Shown here: piece after piece, positions 7,032 through 16,093 of the stretch
Numbering within the stretch: the stretch's first letter is position 1
Layout of the letters: every line of letters starts with the position of its first letter
Origin: UBA1546 sp049302185
GTDB taxonomy: Bacteria > Nitrospirota > Thermodesulfovibrionia > Thermodesulfovibrionales > UBA1546
Assembly (NCBI GenBank): GCA_049302185.1
Contig: JBAQLV010000013.1
Span: forward strand, 1-64,000
Length of the DNA: 64,000 bases
Direction of reading: 5' to 3'
Made by a program: the position numbers and the translations under genes
The notes under the pieces: generated by a model
Told to the model about the DNA's origin: nothing
Seen by the model: the letters and a program-made list of their open reading frames with translations, nothing else
Database searches by the model: none

Positions 7032-7576
7032 TAAATATGGAATTAACTGATATTTCAGGCGCTTATCGTTGCGACTCGCAACCGAGCTGGTATGCTGTCC
7101 ATGTTAAATCCCGTCATGAATTTAAAGTGGTGGAAAGATTGAAAAAATCCGGCGTAGAAACATTTCTGCCTGCTGTGGAGAGACTCAGCAGATGGAAGGA
7201 CAGGAAAAAGTTAATAAATTTCCCTCTTTTCCCTGGTTATATTTTTGTCCATATTCATAAGATCTATGAAGCCATGCTGACTGTCCTGAAAACTCAAGGG
7301 GTTGTAAGATTACTTGGCATTGTCCCCAGTGAGCCGGAGCCTGTTTCAGAAGACCAGATAATTTCCTTAAAAAAGCTTGTTGAAAGCAAAGAAACCCTTG
7401 ACCCCTATCCGTATTTAAAAGAAGGTCAGAGGGTAAGAATAAAGAGAGGGCCTCTTGCAGGCGTGGAAGGTATTCTTGCAGAAAGGAAAGGACAGCATCT
7501 CCTTGTTCTCTCTGTGGATATACTCAGGCAAGGGGTGTCTCTGAAGATAGACGCTTTAGAAGTAGAAGCTGTTTAG
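7028..7576 (+). CDS. NusG-paralogue transcription antiterminator (UpxY/RfaH/LoaP-like)
   Basis: A 182-residue specialised NusG relative expected to ride on RNA polymerase and let it read through long polysaccharide operons. The NGN domain starts at WYAVHVKSRHEFKVVERL and includes LFPGYIFVHI, the typical polymerase-contact strand; the KOW motif lies near LKEGQRVRIKRGPLAGVEGI (about residues 132-151). An N-terminal extension of about 20 residues precedes the NGN domain. Its place before roughly 56 kb of co-directional glycan genes, and the lack of secE or rplK neighbours, argue for a locus-specific factor and not housekeeping NusG. Confidence 0.88.
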   Translation: MINMELTDISGAYRCDSQPSWYAVHVKSRHEFKVVERLKKSGVETFLPAVERLSRWKDRKKLINFPLFPGYIFVHIHKIYEAMLTVLKTQGVVRLLGIVPSEPEPVSEDQIISLKKLVESKETLDPYPYLKEGQRVRIKRGPLAGVEGILAERKGQHLLVLSVDILRQGVSLKIDALEVEAV

Positions 7577-7577
7577 A

Positions 7578-7607
7578 GGTAAGAGTTTTTTAAAGCGGTA
7601 AGAGTTT
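7578..7607 (+). promoter_or_regulatory. Two direct GGTAAGAGTTT repeats after the antiterminator gene
   Basis: An 11-base sequence occurs twice with a 19-base period in the 109-base gap before ugd. The second copy reads GCGGTAAGAG and shares GCGGTA with the enterobacterial ops pause element. It could be a loading site for the NusG paralogue, but the match is short. Confidence 0.25.
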
Positions 7608-7685
7608 AAGCCTTCTTGGTTATTATCTTCTTAAATGAGGAAATGTGGCTGAGAGGGCGGAGCATTATAAAAAAAGAATAGAAAC

Positions 7686-9020
7686 ATGAAAATTTCCATT
7701 ATAGGCACAGGATATGTAGGGCTCGTTACAGGCGCATGTATGGCGCAGATGGGAAACAGCGTCTTTTGCGTTGATGTTGACAAAAAGAAGATAGAAAACC
7801 TTAAGCGCGGTGTTGTTCCCATATACGAGCCCGGACTTGAACCTCTGGTTGCTGAAAATTACAAGGCAGGCACATTAAGGTTTACGACTGATATAAAAGA
7901 GGCAATTGACAACAGCGAGATTTGCTGCATAGCAGTCGGCACTCCGATGGGAGAAGATGGAAGCGCTGATTTACAGCATGTTTTGCAGGCAGCCGGTGAT
8001 ATAGGCAAAAATATGGAGCGCTACATTATCATAGCAAACAAGTCAACCGTGCCTGTAGGAACAGCGGATAAAGTTAGAGATGTCGTTAGAAGTGAACTGA
8101 ATAAAAGGAAGGTTAAAATACCTTTTGATGTTGTGTCAAATCCTGAGTTTCTTAAAGAAGGAGCTGCTGTTGAAGATTTTATGAGGCCTGACAGGGTTAT
8201 CGTCGGTGCGGATAATCCGAAGGCGCTTGAGAAGATAAAAGAACTTTATGCGCCGTTTACAAAGAGTCACGAAAGGTTTATTTCTATGGATGTAAGAAGC
8301 GCTGAAATGACCAAGTATGCCGCAAATGCAATGCTTGCCACAAAGATATCGTTTATGAATGAAATAGCCAATATCTGCGAGAGAGCGGGGGCTGATGTTA
8401 ATAAGGTCAGGGTGGGTATAGGAAGCGACAGCAGAATAGGATACAGCTTTATATATCCGGGCTGCGGATACGGCGGAAGCTGTTTCCCAAAGGACGTAAG
8501 GGCACTGGAAAGATTAGCGACAGAAAATAAATATACAGCCAAGATGCTCAGGGCGGTTCAGGAAATAAATGAATCTCAGAAATTAGTCCTTGTCCGTAAG
8601 GTTATAAAAAAATTCGGTGAGGATTTAAGTGGGCATGTATTTGCTGTTTGGGGGTTGTCTTTCAAGCCTGAAACAGACGACACAAGAGAGGCGTCAAGTA
8701 TAGCTATAATCCGGGAGCTTACAAGACATGGAGCGAAGATAAAGGTGTATGACCCCAGGGCAATGAATGTTGCCAAGGAGTACTATCTCAAGGACTTAAA
8801 AAGTGTAGAGTATGCTGATTCCAAATATGCTGCATTGTCAGGCGCTGACGCCTTGCTGCTTGTTACAGAATGGAAGGAGTTCAGGAGCCCTGATTTTGAT
8901 GAGATGGCAAGACGTCTGAAGAATAAAATCATTTTTGACGGAAGAAATCAATATAACAGAGAAAAACTTAATGGGTTAGGATTTGAATACTTTCAGATAG
9001 GGGTTGGTGATGGCTCGTAG
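7686..9020 (+). CDS. ugd: UDP-glucose 6-dehydrogenase
   Basis: This oxidises UDP-glucose to UDP-glucuronate in two NAD+-dependent steps. It is full length (444 residues), with N-terminal NAD motif GTGYVGLVTG (residues 7-16), the NKSTVPVGT strand, NPEFLKEG, the central dimerisation domain, and the catalytic cysteine in YGGSCFPKD (about residue 263). The C-terminal UDP-binding domain begins around VWGLSFKPETDDTR. UDP-glucuronate would feed the epimerase at 1612 and glycosyltransferases downstream. There is no clear Shine-Dalgarno sequence next to the ATG. Confidence 0.95.
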   Translation: MKISIIGTGYVGLVTGACMAQMGNSVFCVDVDKKKIENLKRGVVPIYEPGLEPLVAENYKAGTLRFTTDIKEAIDNSEICCIAVGTPMGEDGSADLQHVLQAAGDIGKNMERYIIIANKSTVPVGTADKVRDVVRSELNKRKVKIPFDVVSNPEFLKEGAAVEDFMRPDRVIVGADNPKALEKIKELYAPFTKSHERFISMDVRSAEMTKYAANAMLATKISFMNEIANICERAGADVNKVRVGIGSDSRIGYSFIYPGCGYGGSCFPKDVRALERLATENKYTAKMLRAVQEINESQKLVLVRKVIKKFGEDLSGHVFAVWGLSFKPETDDTREASSIAIIRELTRHGAKIKVYDPRAMNVAKEYYLKDLKSVEYADSKYAALSGADALLLVTEWKEFRSPDFDEMARRLKNKIIFDGRNQYNREKLNGLGFEYFQIGVGDGS

Positions 9021-9114
9021 AGGCGAATGATAATGAGGATAAAAATAACAGGACGGAGACTCGACTCTGCGAGACGGCCGCATACTATTTTCATTAACTG
9101 TGAAAGGAGATAAG

Positions 9115-9918
9115 ATGTCAGAGATGAATGTAAGAGAAGACGAGATAAATCTGTACGATTACTGGAAGGTAATTGTTAAAAGGAAAAGGCTTATTATCGG
9201 TTTGTTTCTTGTTTCTGTCCTTGCGTCAGCGGTAATAAGTCTTCTAATGCCCAAAATATACAGGGGAGAGGTTGTGTTAACACGACTGGTATTTCTACCA
9301 AAAGAACTGATTGTTGTTGTGGGCAAGATTGATGCAGGAAAAAAAGAAGAAATTTTACCAACAACACACCATTCAATAACTGACATCAAATTAAATACTA
9401 TAAAATCAGATGCTACAAAGGATTCTACAGACAAACTGCTGCAGGTAATTATTGAAGCAAAAAATATGGATGACATACCTGCTGCAGTTGTAGAAATTAT
9501 CAAACATATAAATAATATCCCTCATGTCAATCGTAGTATTGAGGAGGAAAGACAAAGACTCCTCAAACAGTCAGAGGAACTTTCCATAGTGATAGAACAG
9601 TCAAACAAATTGGCAGAGACATATGAGAAACTTCTTAAAGCAGGCAGGTATGTACCGATAGGTTTTAGTCCAGCAGGTTTTTATCCAGTGGACATAAGGA
9701 AGAGAATATCTGATATGAAAGTAGAAAAATTTAACATAGAGCAGGCTCTTAATAGACCCAAAGGTGTTGAAATGTTAGAAAAACCCTCTATTCTAAGAAA
9801 TCCAGTCAAGCCAAAGATAAAGAAGAATATAGTCATTGCAGGCATTGCAAGCCTTTTTGCAGGGATATTCCTGGCATTTTTACTGGAATATAAAGATATA
9901 AAACAAAAAAGTTTATAG
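9115..9918 (+). CDS. Short Wzz-type polysaccharide co-polymerase (chain-length determinant)
   Basis: A 267-residue inner-membrane protein expected to set glycan chain length. It begins with DEINLYDYWKVIVKRK, a standard Wzz N-terminus, followed by a first transmembrane helix (about residues 26-45), a mostly helical periplasmic part with coiled-coil character (RSIEEERQRLLKQSEELSI), then the proline-rich NPVKPKIKKN motif and a second helix (about 238-257). It is shorter than many Wzz proteins and has no tyrosine-kinase domain. ATG 9115 follows AAAGGAGA; an in-frame GTG 15 bases upstream lies before that site. No Wzy polymerase is recognisable nearby. Confidence 0.82.
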   Translation: MSEMNVREDEINLYDYWKVIVKRKRLIIGLFLVSVLASAVISLLMPKIYRGEVVLTRLVFLPKELIVVVGKIDAGKKEEILPTTHHSITDIKLNTIKSDATKDSTDKLLQVIIEAKNMDDIPAAVVEIIKHINNIPHVNRSIEEERQRLLKQSEELSIVIEQSNKLAETYEKLLKAGRYVPIGFSPAGFYPVDIRKRISDMKVEKFNIEQALNRPKGVEMLEKPSILRNPVKPKIKKNIVIAGIASLFAGIFLAFLLEYKDIKQKSL

Positions 9919-9947
9919 TTAGTAATTAAATTTTTCTTTCTCTTAGA

Positions 9948-11042
9948 ATGACTGTAGATTTAAAAAAAATATTATCCAGCAGGAAATTTCTCCCCATCCA
10001 TATAAGCCGCAAGAATGCTGATAAGCGGTTTCTCGGCCCTGTAGCAGTTGAATTTCACTGGACATCTAAATGCAATTATAAATGCATTCACTGCTCATAC
10101 AGCAGCAGACGCCGAATAAAAAAGAATTTATCAGATGAAGTTATACGTTCAGTTATAGGTGATTTGATTAATCTGAAAACCCAAGGTGTTTATTTGTCAG
10201 GCGGAGGTGAGCCTACCACAGTGGAAGGCTGGGCGGGATATGCCGGTCAATTAATGAGGCATGGGATTGAAACGGCTTTAATTACAAATGGAGCAGCTCT
10301 TAAAAAATCTCATCTCAGTGTTTTGCGTAACATGAACTATATTGCAATCTCAATTTATTCCGATGATGAAGGGGAATACAGGCAAATAACCGGAGGCAGG
10401 TCATTCAATAAACAGTTTGATCTGCCCTCAATGATAAAGCATGAGAATAACCATGCCATTATTGGCGCAAGGTGCGTCCTGAACAGTATTAATTACAAAC
10501 GAATCGTATCTATATATCAGAGAGCTACGGATGCTCATTTTGATTATATAATTTTTATTCCTTCTGTGGATTATGAAAATGCTGATGTCAGTCTCAGTCC
10601 TAATGAAATGGATACAGTTCAGAGTATAGTGAGAGAATATTATGGAATATTCGATTTCTCACGAACTAACATAGACAGCCTATTAGAGCGTAAAATCAGA
10701 CACTACGAGGCTGCTGATTACCGTATGGATTTTTCAGCTCCTCCGGCTGAATGCAGCGCAATAAGTATTCGCGGTAATGCCTTTATTAATTACGACGGCG
10801 GGGTTTATTTATGCCAGCCTCATATCGGAGATCCCCGGCTTTGTATAGGGGATGTAACAGAAACGACGTTTAACCAAATATGGAATTCAAAGAGGCATTG
10901 TGAGGTTATTGACATTCTAAACAAACAATTTGCAGAAGGGTTATGCAAGAACTGCAGGTCAATTAATTTCAACAAGGCTGCCGATGTATATGATAAGAAC
11001 CCCTCACTTATCGCTGACATTACAAAGGATGTTTTCATTTAA
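9948..11042 (+). CDS. Radical SAM/SPASM domain protein
   Basis: A 364-residue radical SAM enzyme of unknown substrate. The [4Fe-4S]-SAM motif is C42-x3-C46-x2-C49 (KCNYKCIHC), followed by the GGGEPTT glycine-rich strand. A C-terminal SPASM-like cysteine set (AECSAI, YLCQPH, RLCIGD, GLCKNC) should bind extra iron-sulfur clusters. SPASM proteins modify peptides or, in a few cases, sugars and alcohols; here the context favours a sugar, perhaps a nucleotide-sugar dehydrogenation. It sits just before the legionaminic-acid genes, where a LegB dehydratase would often be found. No Shine-Dalgarno site is visible. Confidence 0.82.
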   Translation: MTVDLKKILSSRKFLPIHISRKNADKRFLGPVAVEFHWTSKCNYKCIHCSYSSRRRIKKNLSDEVIRSVIGDLINLKTQGVYLSGGGEPTTVEGWAGYAGQLMRHGIETALITNGAALKKSHLSVLRNMNYIAISIYSDDEGEYRQITGGRSFNKQFDLPSMIKHENNHAIIGARCVLNSINYKRIVSIYQRATDAHFDYIIFIPSVDYENADVSLSPNEMDTVQSIVREYYGIFDFSRTNIDSLLERKIRHYEAADYRMDFSAPPAECSAISIRGNAFINYDGGVYLCQPHIGDPRLCIGDVTETTFNQIWNSKRHCEVIDILNKQFAEGLCKNCRSINFNKAADVYDKNPSLIADITKDVFI

Positions 11043-11048
11043 AAAGTT

Positions 11049-12218
11049 ATGGCCCGTACAGAAAAAACAGTAAAGATTCCTCTTTCAGAGCCTCTTATAT
11101 CAGGCAATGAATGGAAGTATGTTAAGGATTGTCTTGACACCGGCTGGGTTTCATCTGCGGGCAAGTATGTAAATAAGTTTGAAAAGATGACTGCTGATTA
11201 TGTCGGTGCAAAATATGCCGTTGCCGTTGTCAACGGCACTGCAGCGCTTCATTTAAGCCTTATAGCAGCGGGTGTTCAGCCAGAAGATGAAGTTATAGTT
11301 CCGGCTCTTACCTTTATTGCGCCGGTAAATGCTGTCAGGTACTGCATGGCAGAACCGGTATTTATGGACTGTGACCCTGACACCCTCTGCATGGATGTTC
11401 AAAAGGTGTCGGATTTTCTTAACAAAGGATGCAGAGAGGGAAGGGATGGGTATCTTTATAATAAGAAAAGCAAGAGAAGAATTAAGGCAATTATCCCTGT
11501 CCATATATTCGGACATCCCGCAGATATGGATGAGCTTCTGAAAATTTGCAAAAAAAATAATATTGATATCATTGAAGATGCAACAGAAAGCCTTGGATCA
11601 GAATATAAAGGCAAAAAAACTGGCTCGTTCGGAGCGGCAGGATGTTTTTCATTCAACGGCAATAAGATTATTACAACAGGCGGCGGCGGGATGGTTGTAA
11701 CAGACAATATAAAGACAGCAAAGAAAGTAAGGCATCTTAGCACACAGGCAAAGAAGGACAATTTTGAATATGACCACGATGAAATCGGATACAACTACAG
11801 ACTGACAAACACGCAGGCAGCAATGGGATTGGCGCAGATGGAGCGTATTCAGGAGTTCGTTAATATAAAGAGAAGGAATGCTTCGATATATTCCGATTTG
11901 CTGTCAGAGGTGAAAGATGTGAAATTCCTGTGGGAAAATGCGCAGGTTAAAAGCAATTTCTGGTTCTATACAGTAAAAGTTGCAAAGAAACATAAGAAGA
12001 AATTGATTAACTATCTCCTGTCAAGAAATATTCAGGTCAGGCCTGTCTGGAAGCTGATACACACTTTGCCGATGTATAAAAACTCTCAGGCTTACAGGAT
12101 AGAAAATGCAGTTAAAGCCTATGATACTTGTATAAATATTCCATGCAGTCTGTCGCTGAGTAAAAAAGAAATAGAATACGTTTCTGAAAATATCAAAAAC
12201 TTTTTTTCAAGGCTGTAA
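11049..12218 (+). CDS. legC: LegC-type PLP-dependent sugar aminotransferase
   Basis: A DegT/DnrJ/EryC1/StrS family aminotransferase (389 residues) that should aminate a nucleotide-linked 4-keto-6-deoxy-GlcNAc at C4 in legionaminic-acid synthesis. PLP-binding residues are visible: D177 in IIEDATESLG and the Schiff-base lysine K206 in SFNGNKIITTGGGG. The DTGWVSSAGKYV start and the GNKIITTGGGG segment resemble LegC proteins more than PseC or ArnB. Six further nonulosonate genes follow in order. The LegC versus WbpE/PglE assignment depends on that context. The ATG lacks a ribosome site and may be coupled to the gene before it. Confidence 0.86.
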   Translation: MARTEKTVKIPLSEPLISGNEWKYVKDCLDTGWVSSAGKYVNKFEKMTADYVGAKYAVAVVNGTAALHLSLIAAGVQPEDEVIVPALTFIAPVNAVRYCMAEPVFMDCDPDTLCMDVQKVSDFLNKGCREGRDGYLYNKKSKRRIKAIIPVHIFGHPADMDELLKICKKNNIDIIEDATESLGSEYKGKKTGSFGAAGCFSFNGNKIITTGGGGMVVTDNIKTAKKVRHLSTQAKKDNFEYDHDEIGYNYRLTNTQAAMGLAQMERIQEFVNIKRRNASIYSDLLSEVKDVKFLWENAQVKSNFWFYTVKVAKKHKKKLINYLLSRNIQVRPVWKLIHTLPMYKNSQAYRIENAVKAYDTCINIPCSLSLSKKEIEYVSENIKNFFSRL

Positions 12219-12227
12219 TTTTTCAAT

Positions 12228-12854
12228 ATGGAAAAGATTGTTTTATTAGGCGGCGGCGGGCATGCAAAGGTCCTTATAGACCTGATAAATGCCTGCGGCA
12301 GGTATGAGATTGCGGGAATTGTTGATGCGCAGCTTGCCGCCGGTGTTTCGGTTTCGGGAGCAACTGTTCTGGGCGATGACAGAATTCTGTCAGAACTCTA
12401 CGAAAAAGGACTCATAAATGCCTGTATCGCTGTGGGAAGCGTGGGAGATAACAGCAAAAGAAAAGCCTTATATGAAAAAGTTAAGAATGCAGGATTTTTA
12501 ATCCCTGCCCTGATTCATCCATCTGCGGTTATTTCGGGTAAGTCTCAGATCCGCGAAGGGACTCAGATTATGGCAGGTGCGATTGTTCAGACAGACTCGA
12601 TAATAGGCGAAAACACAATTGTAAATACCGGAGCTATAGTTGAGCATGACTGCACTGTTGGAAAACATGTGCATATATGCCCCGGCGCGGTGATATCCGG
12701 CGGTTGTACAATCAGAGAGGCATCATTTATTGGCGCAGGAGCTACAGTGTTGCAGGGCATAAAAATAGGAAGTAATTCTATTGTTTCTGCGGGTGCGGTG
12801 GTAATTAATGACGTGCCTGATAATGCGAAGGTTATAGGAGTCCCCGCGAAGTGA
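12228..12854 (+). CDS. NeuD/PglD-family sugar O/N-acetyltransferase
   Basis: A 208-residue left-handed beta-helix acetyltransferase, probably acetylating the C4 amine made by the preceding aminotransferase (LegH role). An N-terminal nucleotide-sugar-binding alpha/beta part begins with VLLGGGGHAKVLIDLI. The hexapeptide-repeat helix runs from about residue 95 (HPSAVISGKSQIREG) to the end, with the expected catalytic histidine in VEHDCTVG. The stop overlaps the synthase start as GTGA. Acetyl-CoA is the likely donor. Confidence 0.88.
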   Translation: MEKIVLLGGGGHAKVLIDLINACGRYEIAGIVDAQLAAGVSVSGATVLGDDRILSELYEKGLINACIAVGSVGDNSKRKALYEKVKNAGFLIPALIHPSAVISGKSQIREGTQIMAGAIVQTDSIIGENTIVNTGAIVEHDCTVGKHVHICPGAVISGGCTIREASFIGAGATVLQGIKIGSNSIVSAGAVVINDVPDNAKVIGVPAK

Positions 12855-13852
12855 GAACTTTTATCATCGCAGAGGCAGGGGTTAACCACAATGGTTCTAT
12901 AGATATAGCTAAAAAACTCATTGATGTTGCCGCTGAGACTGGCGCTGATGCAGTCAAATTTCAGACATTCAAAGCTGAAAATATGGTAAGCAGGTTTGCA
13001 GCAAAGGCAGAATACCAGAAAAAGACTACAGACGCTGATGAATCCCAGTTTGACATGATAAAAAGGTTGGAATTAAATGAGGATGCGCATAAAGAATTAA
13101 TGGGTTATTGCAGAGATAAGGGCATTATTTTTCTTTCAACACCTTTTGATTTAGAAAGCATAGATTTATTAAATAACCTCGGCATTGAGATATTCAAAAT
13201 ACCATCAGGAGAAATAACAAACCTCCCATATCTAAGAAAGATCGGCAGACTTAAGAAAAAAGTAATACTCTCAACAGGAATGGCCGACCTTGAAGAGATA
13301 GGGAATGCCATTAATGTATTAACAGGATATGGTACGCGAAAGGATGACATCACAGTTCTTCATTGCAACACCGAATATCCCACCCCTTTTGAGGATGTAA
13401 ATTTGGTTGCAATGCTTACGATAAGAGATGCCTTTAAAGTTAAAGTCGGCTATTCCGATCATACACCCGGCATTGAGGCGCCTGTTGCAGCTGTGGCATT
13501 GGGCGCAACAGTCATTGAAAAACACTTCACCCTTGATAAGAATATGAAAGGTCCTGACCATAAGGCGTCTCTCGATCCGGATGAATTGAAAGCTATGATT
13601 AGAACAATCAGGAATATCGAGAAGGCTCTCGGAGATGGTGTGAAAAAACCTTCTACATCGGAACTGAGAAATAAGCCCGTTGTGCGTAAAAGTATAGTTG
13701 CCGCAAAAGAAATAAAAAAAGGAGAGACTTTTACAGAAGATAATATCACTGTGAAAAGACCCGGCACCGGCATAAGTCCTATGGAATGGGATAGTGTTAT
13801 AGGGAACAAGGCTGTAAGGGCTTTTGAGGAAGACGACTTAATAGAACTATGA
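12851..13852 (+). CDS. legI: NeuB-family nonulosonate synthase (legionaminate synthase type)
   Basis: This condenses phosphoenolpyruvate with a C6 sugar, here predicted to be 2,4-diacetamido-2,4,6-trideoxymannose, to give legionaminic acid. The TIM barrel begins with AEAGVNHNGSIDIAKKLI and contains ADAVKFQTFKAE, STPFDLESI, KIPSGEI, HCNTEYPTP and YSDHTPG; a C-terminal SAF antifreeze-like domain covers about residues 275-333 (KSIVAAKEIKKGETF). Length is normal. The start is GTG, overlapping the previous stop, and the end overlaps the next gene as ATGA. Confidence 0.92.
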   Translation: MRTFIIAEAGVNHNGSIDIAKKLIDVAAETGADAVKFQTFKAENMVSRFAAKAEYQKKTTDADESQFDMIKRLELNEDAHKELMGYCRDKGIIFLSTPFDLESIDLLNNLGIEIFKIPSGEITNLPYLRKIGRLKKKVILSTGMADLEEIGNAINVLTGYGTRKDDITVLHCNTEYPTPFEDVNLVAMLTIRDAFKVKVGYSDHTPGIEAPVAAVALGATVIEKHFTLDKNMKGPDHKASLDPDELKAMIRTIRNIEKALGDGVKKPSTSELRNKPVVRKSIVAAKEIKKGETFTEDNITVKRPGTGISPMEWDSVIGNKAVRAFEEDDLIEL

Positions 13853-15021
13853 GGAGAAAGATTGCGGTTGTGACAGGCACAAGGGCAGAATACGGCTTGC
13901 TTTACTGGATTGTAAAGTGTATCCATGAAGATCCCGAACTTGAACTTCAGTTGATTGTTACAGGTATGCATCTTTCTCCAGAATTCGGGTTTACGGTGAA
14001 GGAAATTGAAAAAGATGGATTCCCGATTGCTGATAGGATTGAAATGCTGCTTTCTTCAGATACTGAGAGTGCGGTTGCAACATCAATGGGGCTCGGTATG
14101 ATTGGTTTTGCAAAAGCATATGAGAGGCTGAACCCTGATATACTGCTTGTGTTAGGCGACAGATTTGAAATTTTTGCTGCAGTTGCTGCCGCAGTCCCAT
14201 TCAGGATACCAATTGCTCATATTCACGGCGGAGAATCAACAGAAGGCGCGATGGATGAGCTTTTCAGACATGCCATTACAAAGATGAGCCATATTCATTT
14301 TCCAGCAACAGAGGATTATAGGAAAAGAATTATACAAATGGGAGAAAACCCCGATAATGTATTCTGTTTTGGATCGCCATGCATGGATAATATTTACAAG
14401 CTTAGTCTGATGGATAAAAGGGAATTGTGCCTTGCCTTAGATGTTCCTGGAAATAAAAAATTGGGCGTAGTTACTTACCATCCTGTAACCCTTGAAAAAG
14501 ATAAGGCCGGATTGAACATCTCGGAGTTGCTGGAATCACTTAAGGATTTCAGCGATATTTTCTGGATAATCACCTTGCCTAATGCGGATACCGGTGGACG
14601 GATTATAATTGAAATGGTAGAAAACTTTGTAAGGAAAAATCCTGAAAGGATAAAATCTTTTGCATCGCTTGGACAGTCAAGATATCTTTCTCTGTTAAAG
14701 CATGCTGTTGTGATGGTCGGGAATTCCTCCAGTGGACTGATTGAGGCTCCTTCCTTCGGGTTGCCTGTTGTTAATATAGGGGATAGACAGAGGGGCAGGA
14801 TTCGAGCTCAGAATGTAATAGATGTGCCTGAGTGCAGTAAGGTGTCTGTAGGAGATGCTATAAAAAGGGCGGTTTCCATGGAGTTTAAAGGCACTTTGAA
14901 CGATATGAGAAACCCATATGGAGACGAGCCCATAAGTGAACAGATACTGGGCAAACTGAAAACAGTGCCGCTGGATAAATATCTTCTCAAAAAAGGTTTT
15001 ACGAGGTTTAATCTTGGATAA
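13849..15021 (+). CDS. legG: NeuC/LegG-type hydrolysing UDP-sugar 2-epimerase
   Basis: This inverts C2 and releases the nucleotide from the diacetamido sugar, giving the substrate for the NeuB-type synthase. It is a 390-residue GT-B-fold enzyme with VTGTRAEYGLLYWIV at the N-terminus, LGDRFEIFAAV, HIHGGESTEGAMDE, and the C-terminal nucleotide-binding segment VGNSSSGLIEAPSFGLPVVNIGDRQ. The order synthase-epimerase-PtmE matches legionaminate islands. Specificity for UDP or GDP cannot be read from the sequence; the neighbouring PtmE-like gene suggests GDP. It overlaps the next gene by 8 bases. Confidence 0.9.
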   Translation: MRRKIAVVTGTRAEYGLLYWIVKCIHEDPELELQLIVTGMHLSPEFGFTVKEIEKDGFPIADRIEMLLSSDTESAVATSMGLGMIGFAKAYERLNPDILLVLGDRFEIFAAVAAAVPFRIPIAHIHGGESTEGAMDELFRHAITKMSHIHFPATEDYRKRIIQMGENPDNVFCFGSPCMDNIYKLSLMDKRELCLALDVPGNKKLGVVTYHPVTLEKDKAGLNISELLESLKDFSDIFWIITLPNADTGGRIIIEMVENFVRKNPERIKSFASLGQSRYLSLLKHAVVMVGNSSSGLIEAPSFGLPVVNIGDRQRGRIRAQNVIDVPECSKVSVGDAIKRAVSMEFKGTLNDMRNPYGDEPISEQILGKLKTVPLDKYLLKKGFTRFNLG

Positions 15022-16093
15022 AAAGAAACTGGAATCTATTTTAATTTTATCTGATACCACGATAAAACAGGCTATGCAGAAACTCAGCGATACTCAGGAG
15101 AGGATCCTTTTTGTTGTGGATAACAACAAAAAGCTTTTGGGAACAATCAACGACGGCGATATCCGCAGAGCATTAATAAACGGTTCTAAATTTGACTATC
15201 ATGTCGGCAATGTGATGCACAAAAGCTTTGTTTCGGTTGACAGGGATGTCGCAGATGTAGAAGGCTATTCAAAGAGATTGATGCTTGAGAAAAAGATTGA
15301 GCAGATTCCGGTTTTGGATAAAACTGGAATAATAAATGATGTGATCTTGTGGACGGATATCATAGGGGAAGGAAAGCCGGCTAAACCTGTAAATTTATCT
15401 GAGACTCCTGTAGTAATAATGGCCGGCGGCAGAGGAACACGATTAGATCCTTTCACCAGAATATTGCCTAAACCCTTAATCCCTATAGGCAATAAACCTG
15501 TCATAGAAATCATAATGGAAAGATTTTATAAATATGGGTTTTATAAATTCTTTTATACCCTTAACTATAAAAAAGAGTACTTAAAGCTTTTCCTTACGGA
15601 AAATAAATTCCCGTATACTGTCGATGTCGTTGAAGAAGATGATTTTCTGGGAACTGCCGGAGGGCTTGCGCTGCTCAAGGATAAAATAAAAGAGACCTTT
15701 TTTGTTGTTAACTGCGATTCTCTGCTTGATGTTAATTTTGATGATATCCTGAAGTGGCATAAAGAACACAAAACTGCAATGACAATAGTAGGATGTCATA
15801 ACGAGGTTAAAATCCCATTTGGCGTTCTTCAGTTGTCTGACGGCAAGCTTGCTGAGATAGTTGAAAAACCTGTTCACGACATCATTATAAATACTGGTGT
15901 CTATGTGATTGAGCCGCATGTTATCTCGTATATACCCGAAGGCAGGCATATGGATATGAATGAGCTGATAGAGACAGTCATTGGAAAAGAAAAAGTAAGC
16001 GTCTATCCGATTTATAAAGGATGGTTTGATATTGGCCAATGGGAGGAGTATAAAAAGACCGTTGAAAAACTGCAAGGCACGGAAGACATATAA
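15014..16093 (+). CDS. ptmE: PtmE-like CBS-domain sugar-1-phosphate nucleotidyltransferase
   Basis: A two-part protein: a CBS pair (about residues 8-118) and a nucleotidyltransferase domain (about 132-350) with VIMAGGRGTRLDPFT and KPLIPIGNKPVIE. In Campylobacter PtmE makes GDP-glucosamine for legionaminic acid; the same role is proposed here. The nucleotide cannot be decided from motifs alone. CBS domains usually sense adenine nucleotides and may tune flux. The start is TTG inside the end of the preceding gene, preceded by ACGAGG-type sequence; the end overlaps the next gene. Confidence 0.85.
   Translation: MDKKKLESILILSDTTIKQAMQKLSDTQERILFVVDNNKKLLGTINDGDIRRALINGSKFDYHVGNVMHKSFVSVDRDVADVEGYSKRLMLEKKIEQIPVLDKTGIINDVILWTDIIGEGKPAKPVNLSETPVVIMAGGRGTRLDPFTRILPKPLIPIGNKPVIEIIMERFYKYGFYKFFYTLNYKKEYLKLFLTENKFPYTVDVVEEDDFLGTAGGLALLKDKIKETFFVVNCDSLLDVNFDDILKWHKEHKTAMTIVGCHNEVKIPFGVLQLSDGKLAEIVEKPVHDIIINTGVYVIEPHVISYIPEGRHMDMNELIETVIGKEKVSVYPIYKGWFDIGQWEEYKKTVEKLQGTEDI

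Noticed and set aside
5226..7087. A 15-base identity, cgactcgcaaccgag, at 5226-5240 (rmlB) and 7073-7087 (antiterminator gene) as a possible small mobile repeat
   Set aside because: A shared 15-mer is expected about twice by chance in 64 kb, and there is no longer similarity around it.
7028..7576. Housekeeping NusG
   Set aside because: Genes usually beside nusG (secE, rplK, rplA) are absent and the gene heads a glycan operon next to a winged-helix regulator.
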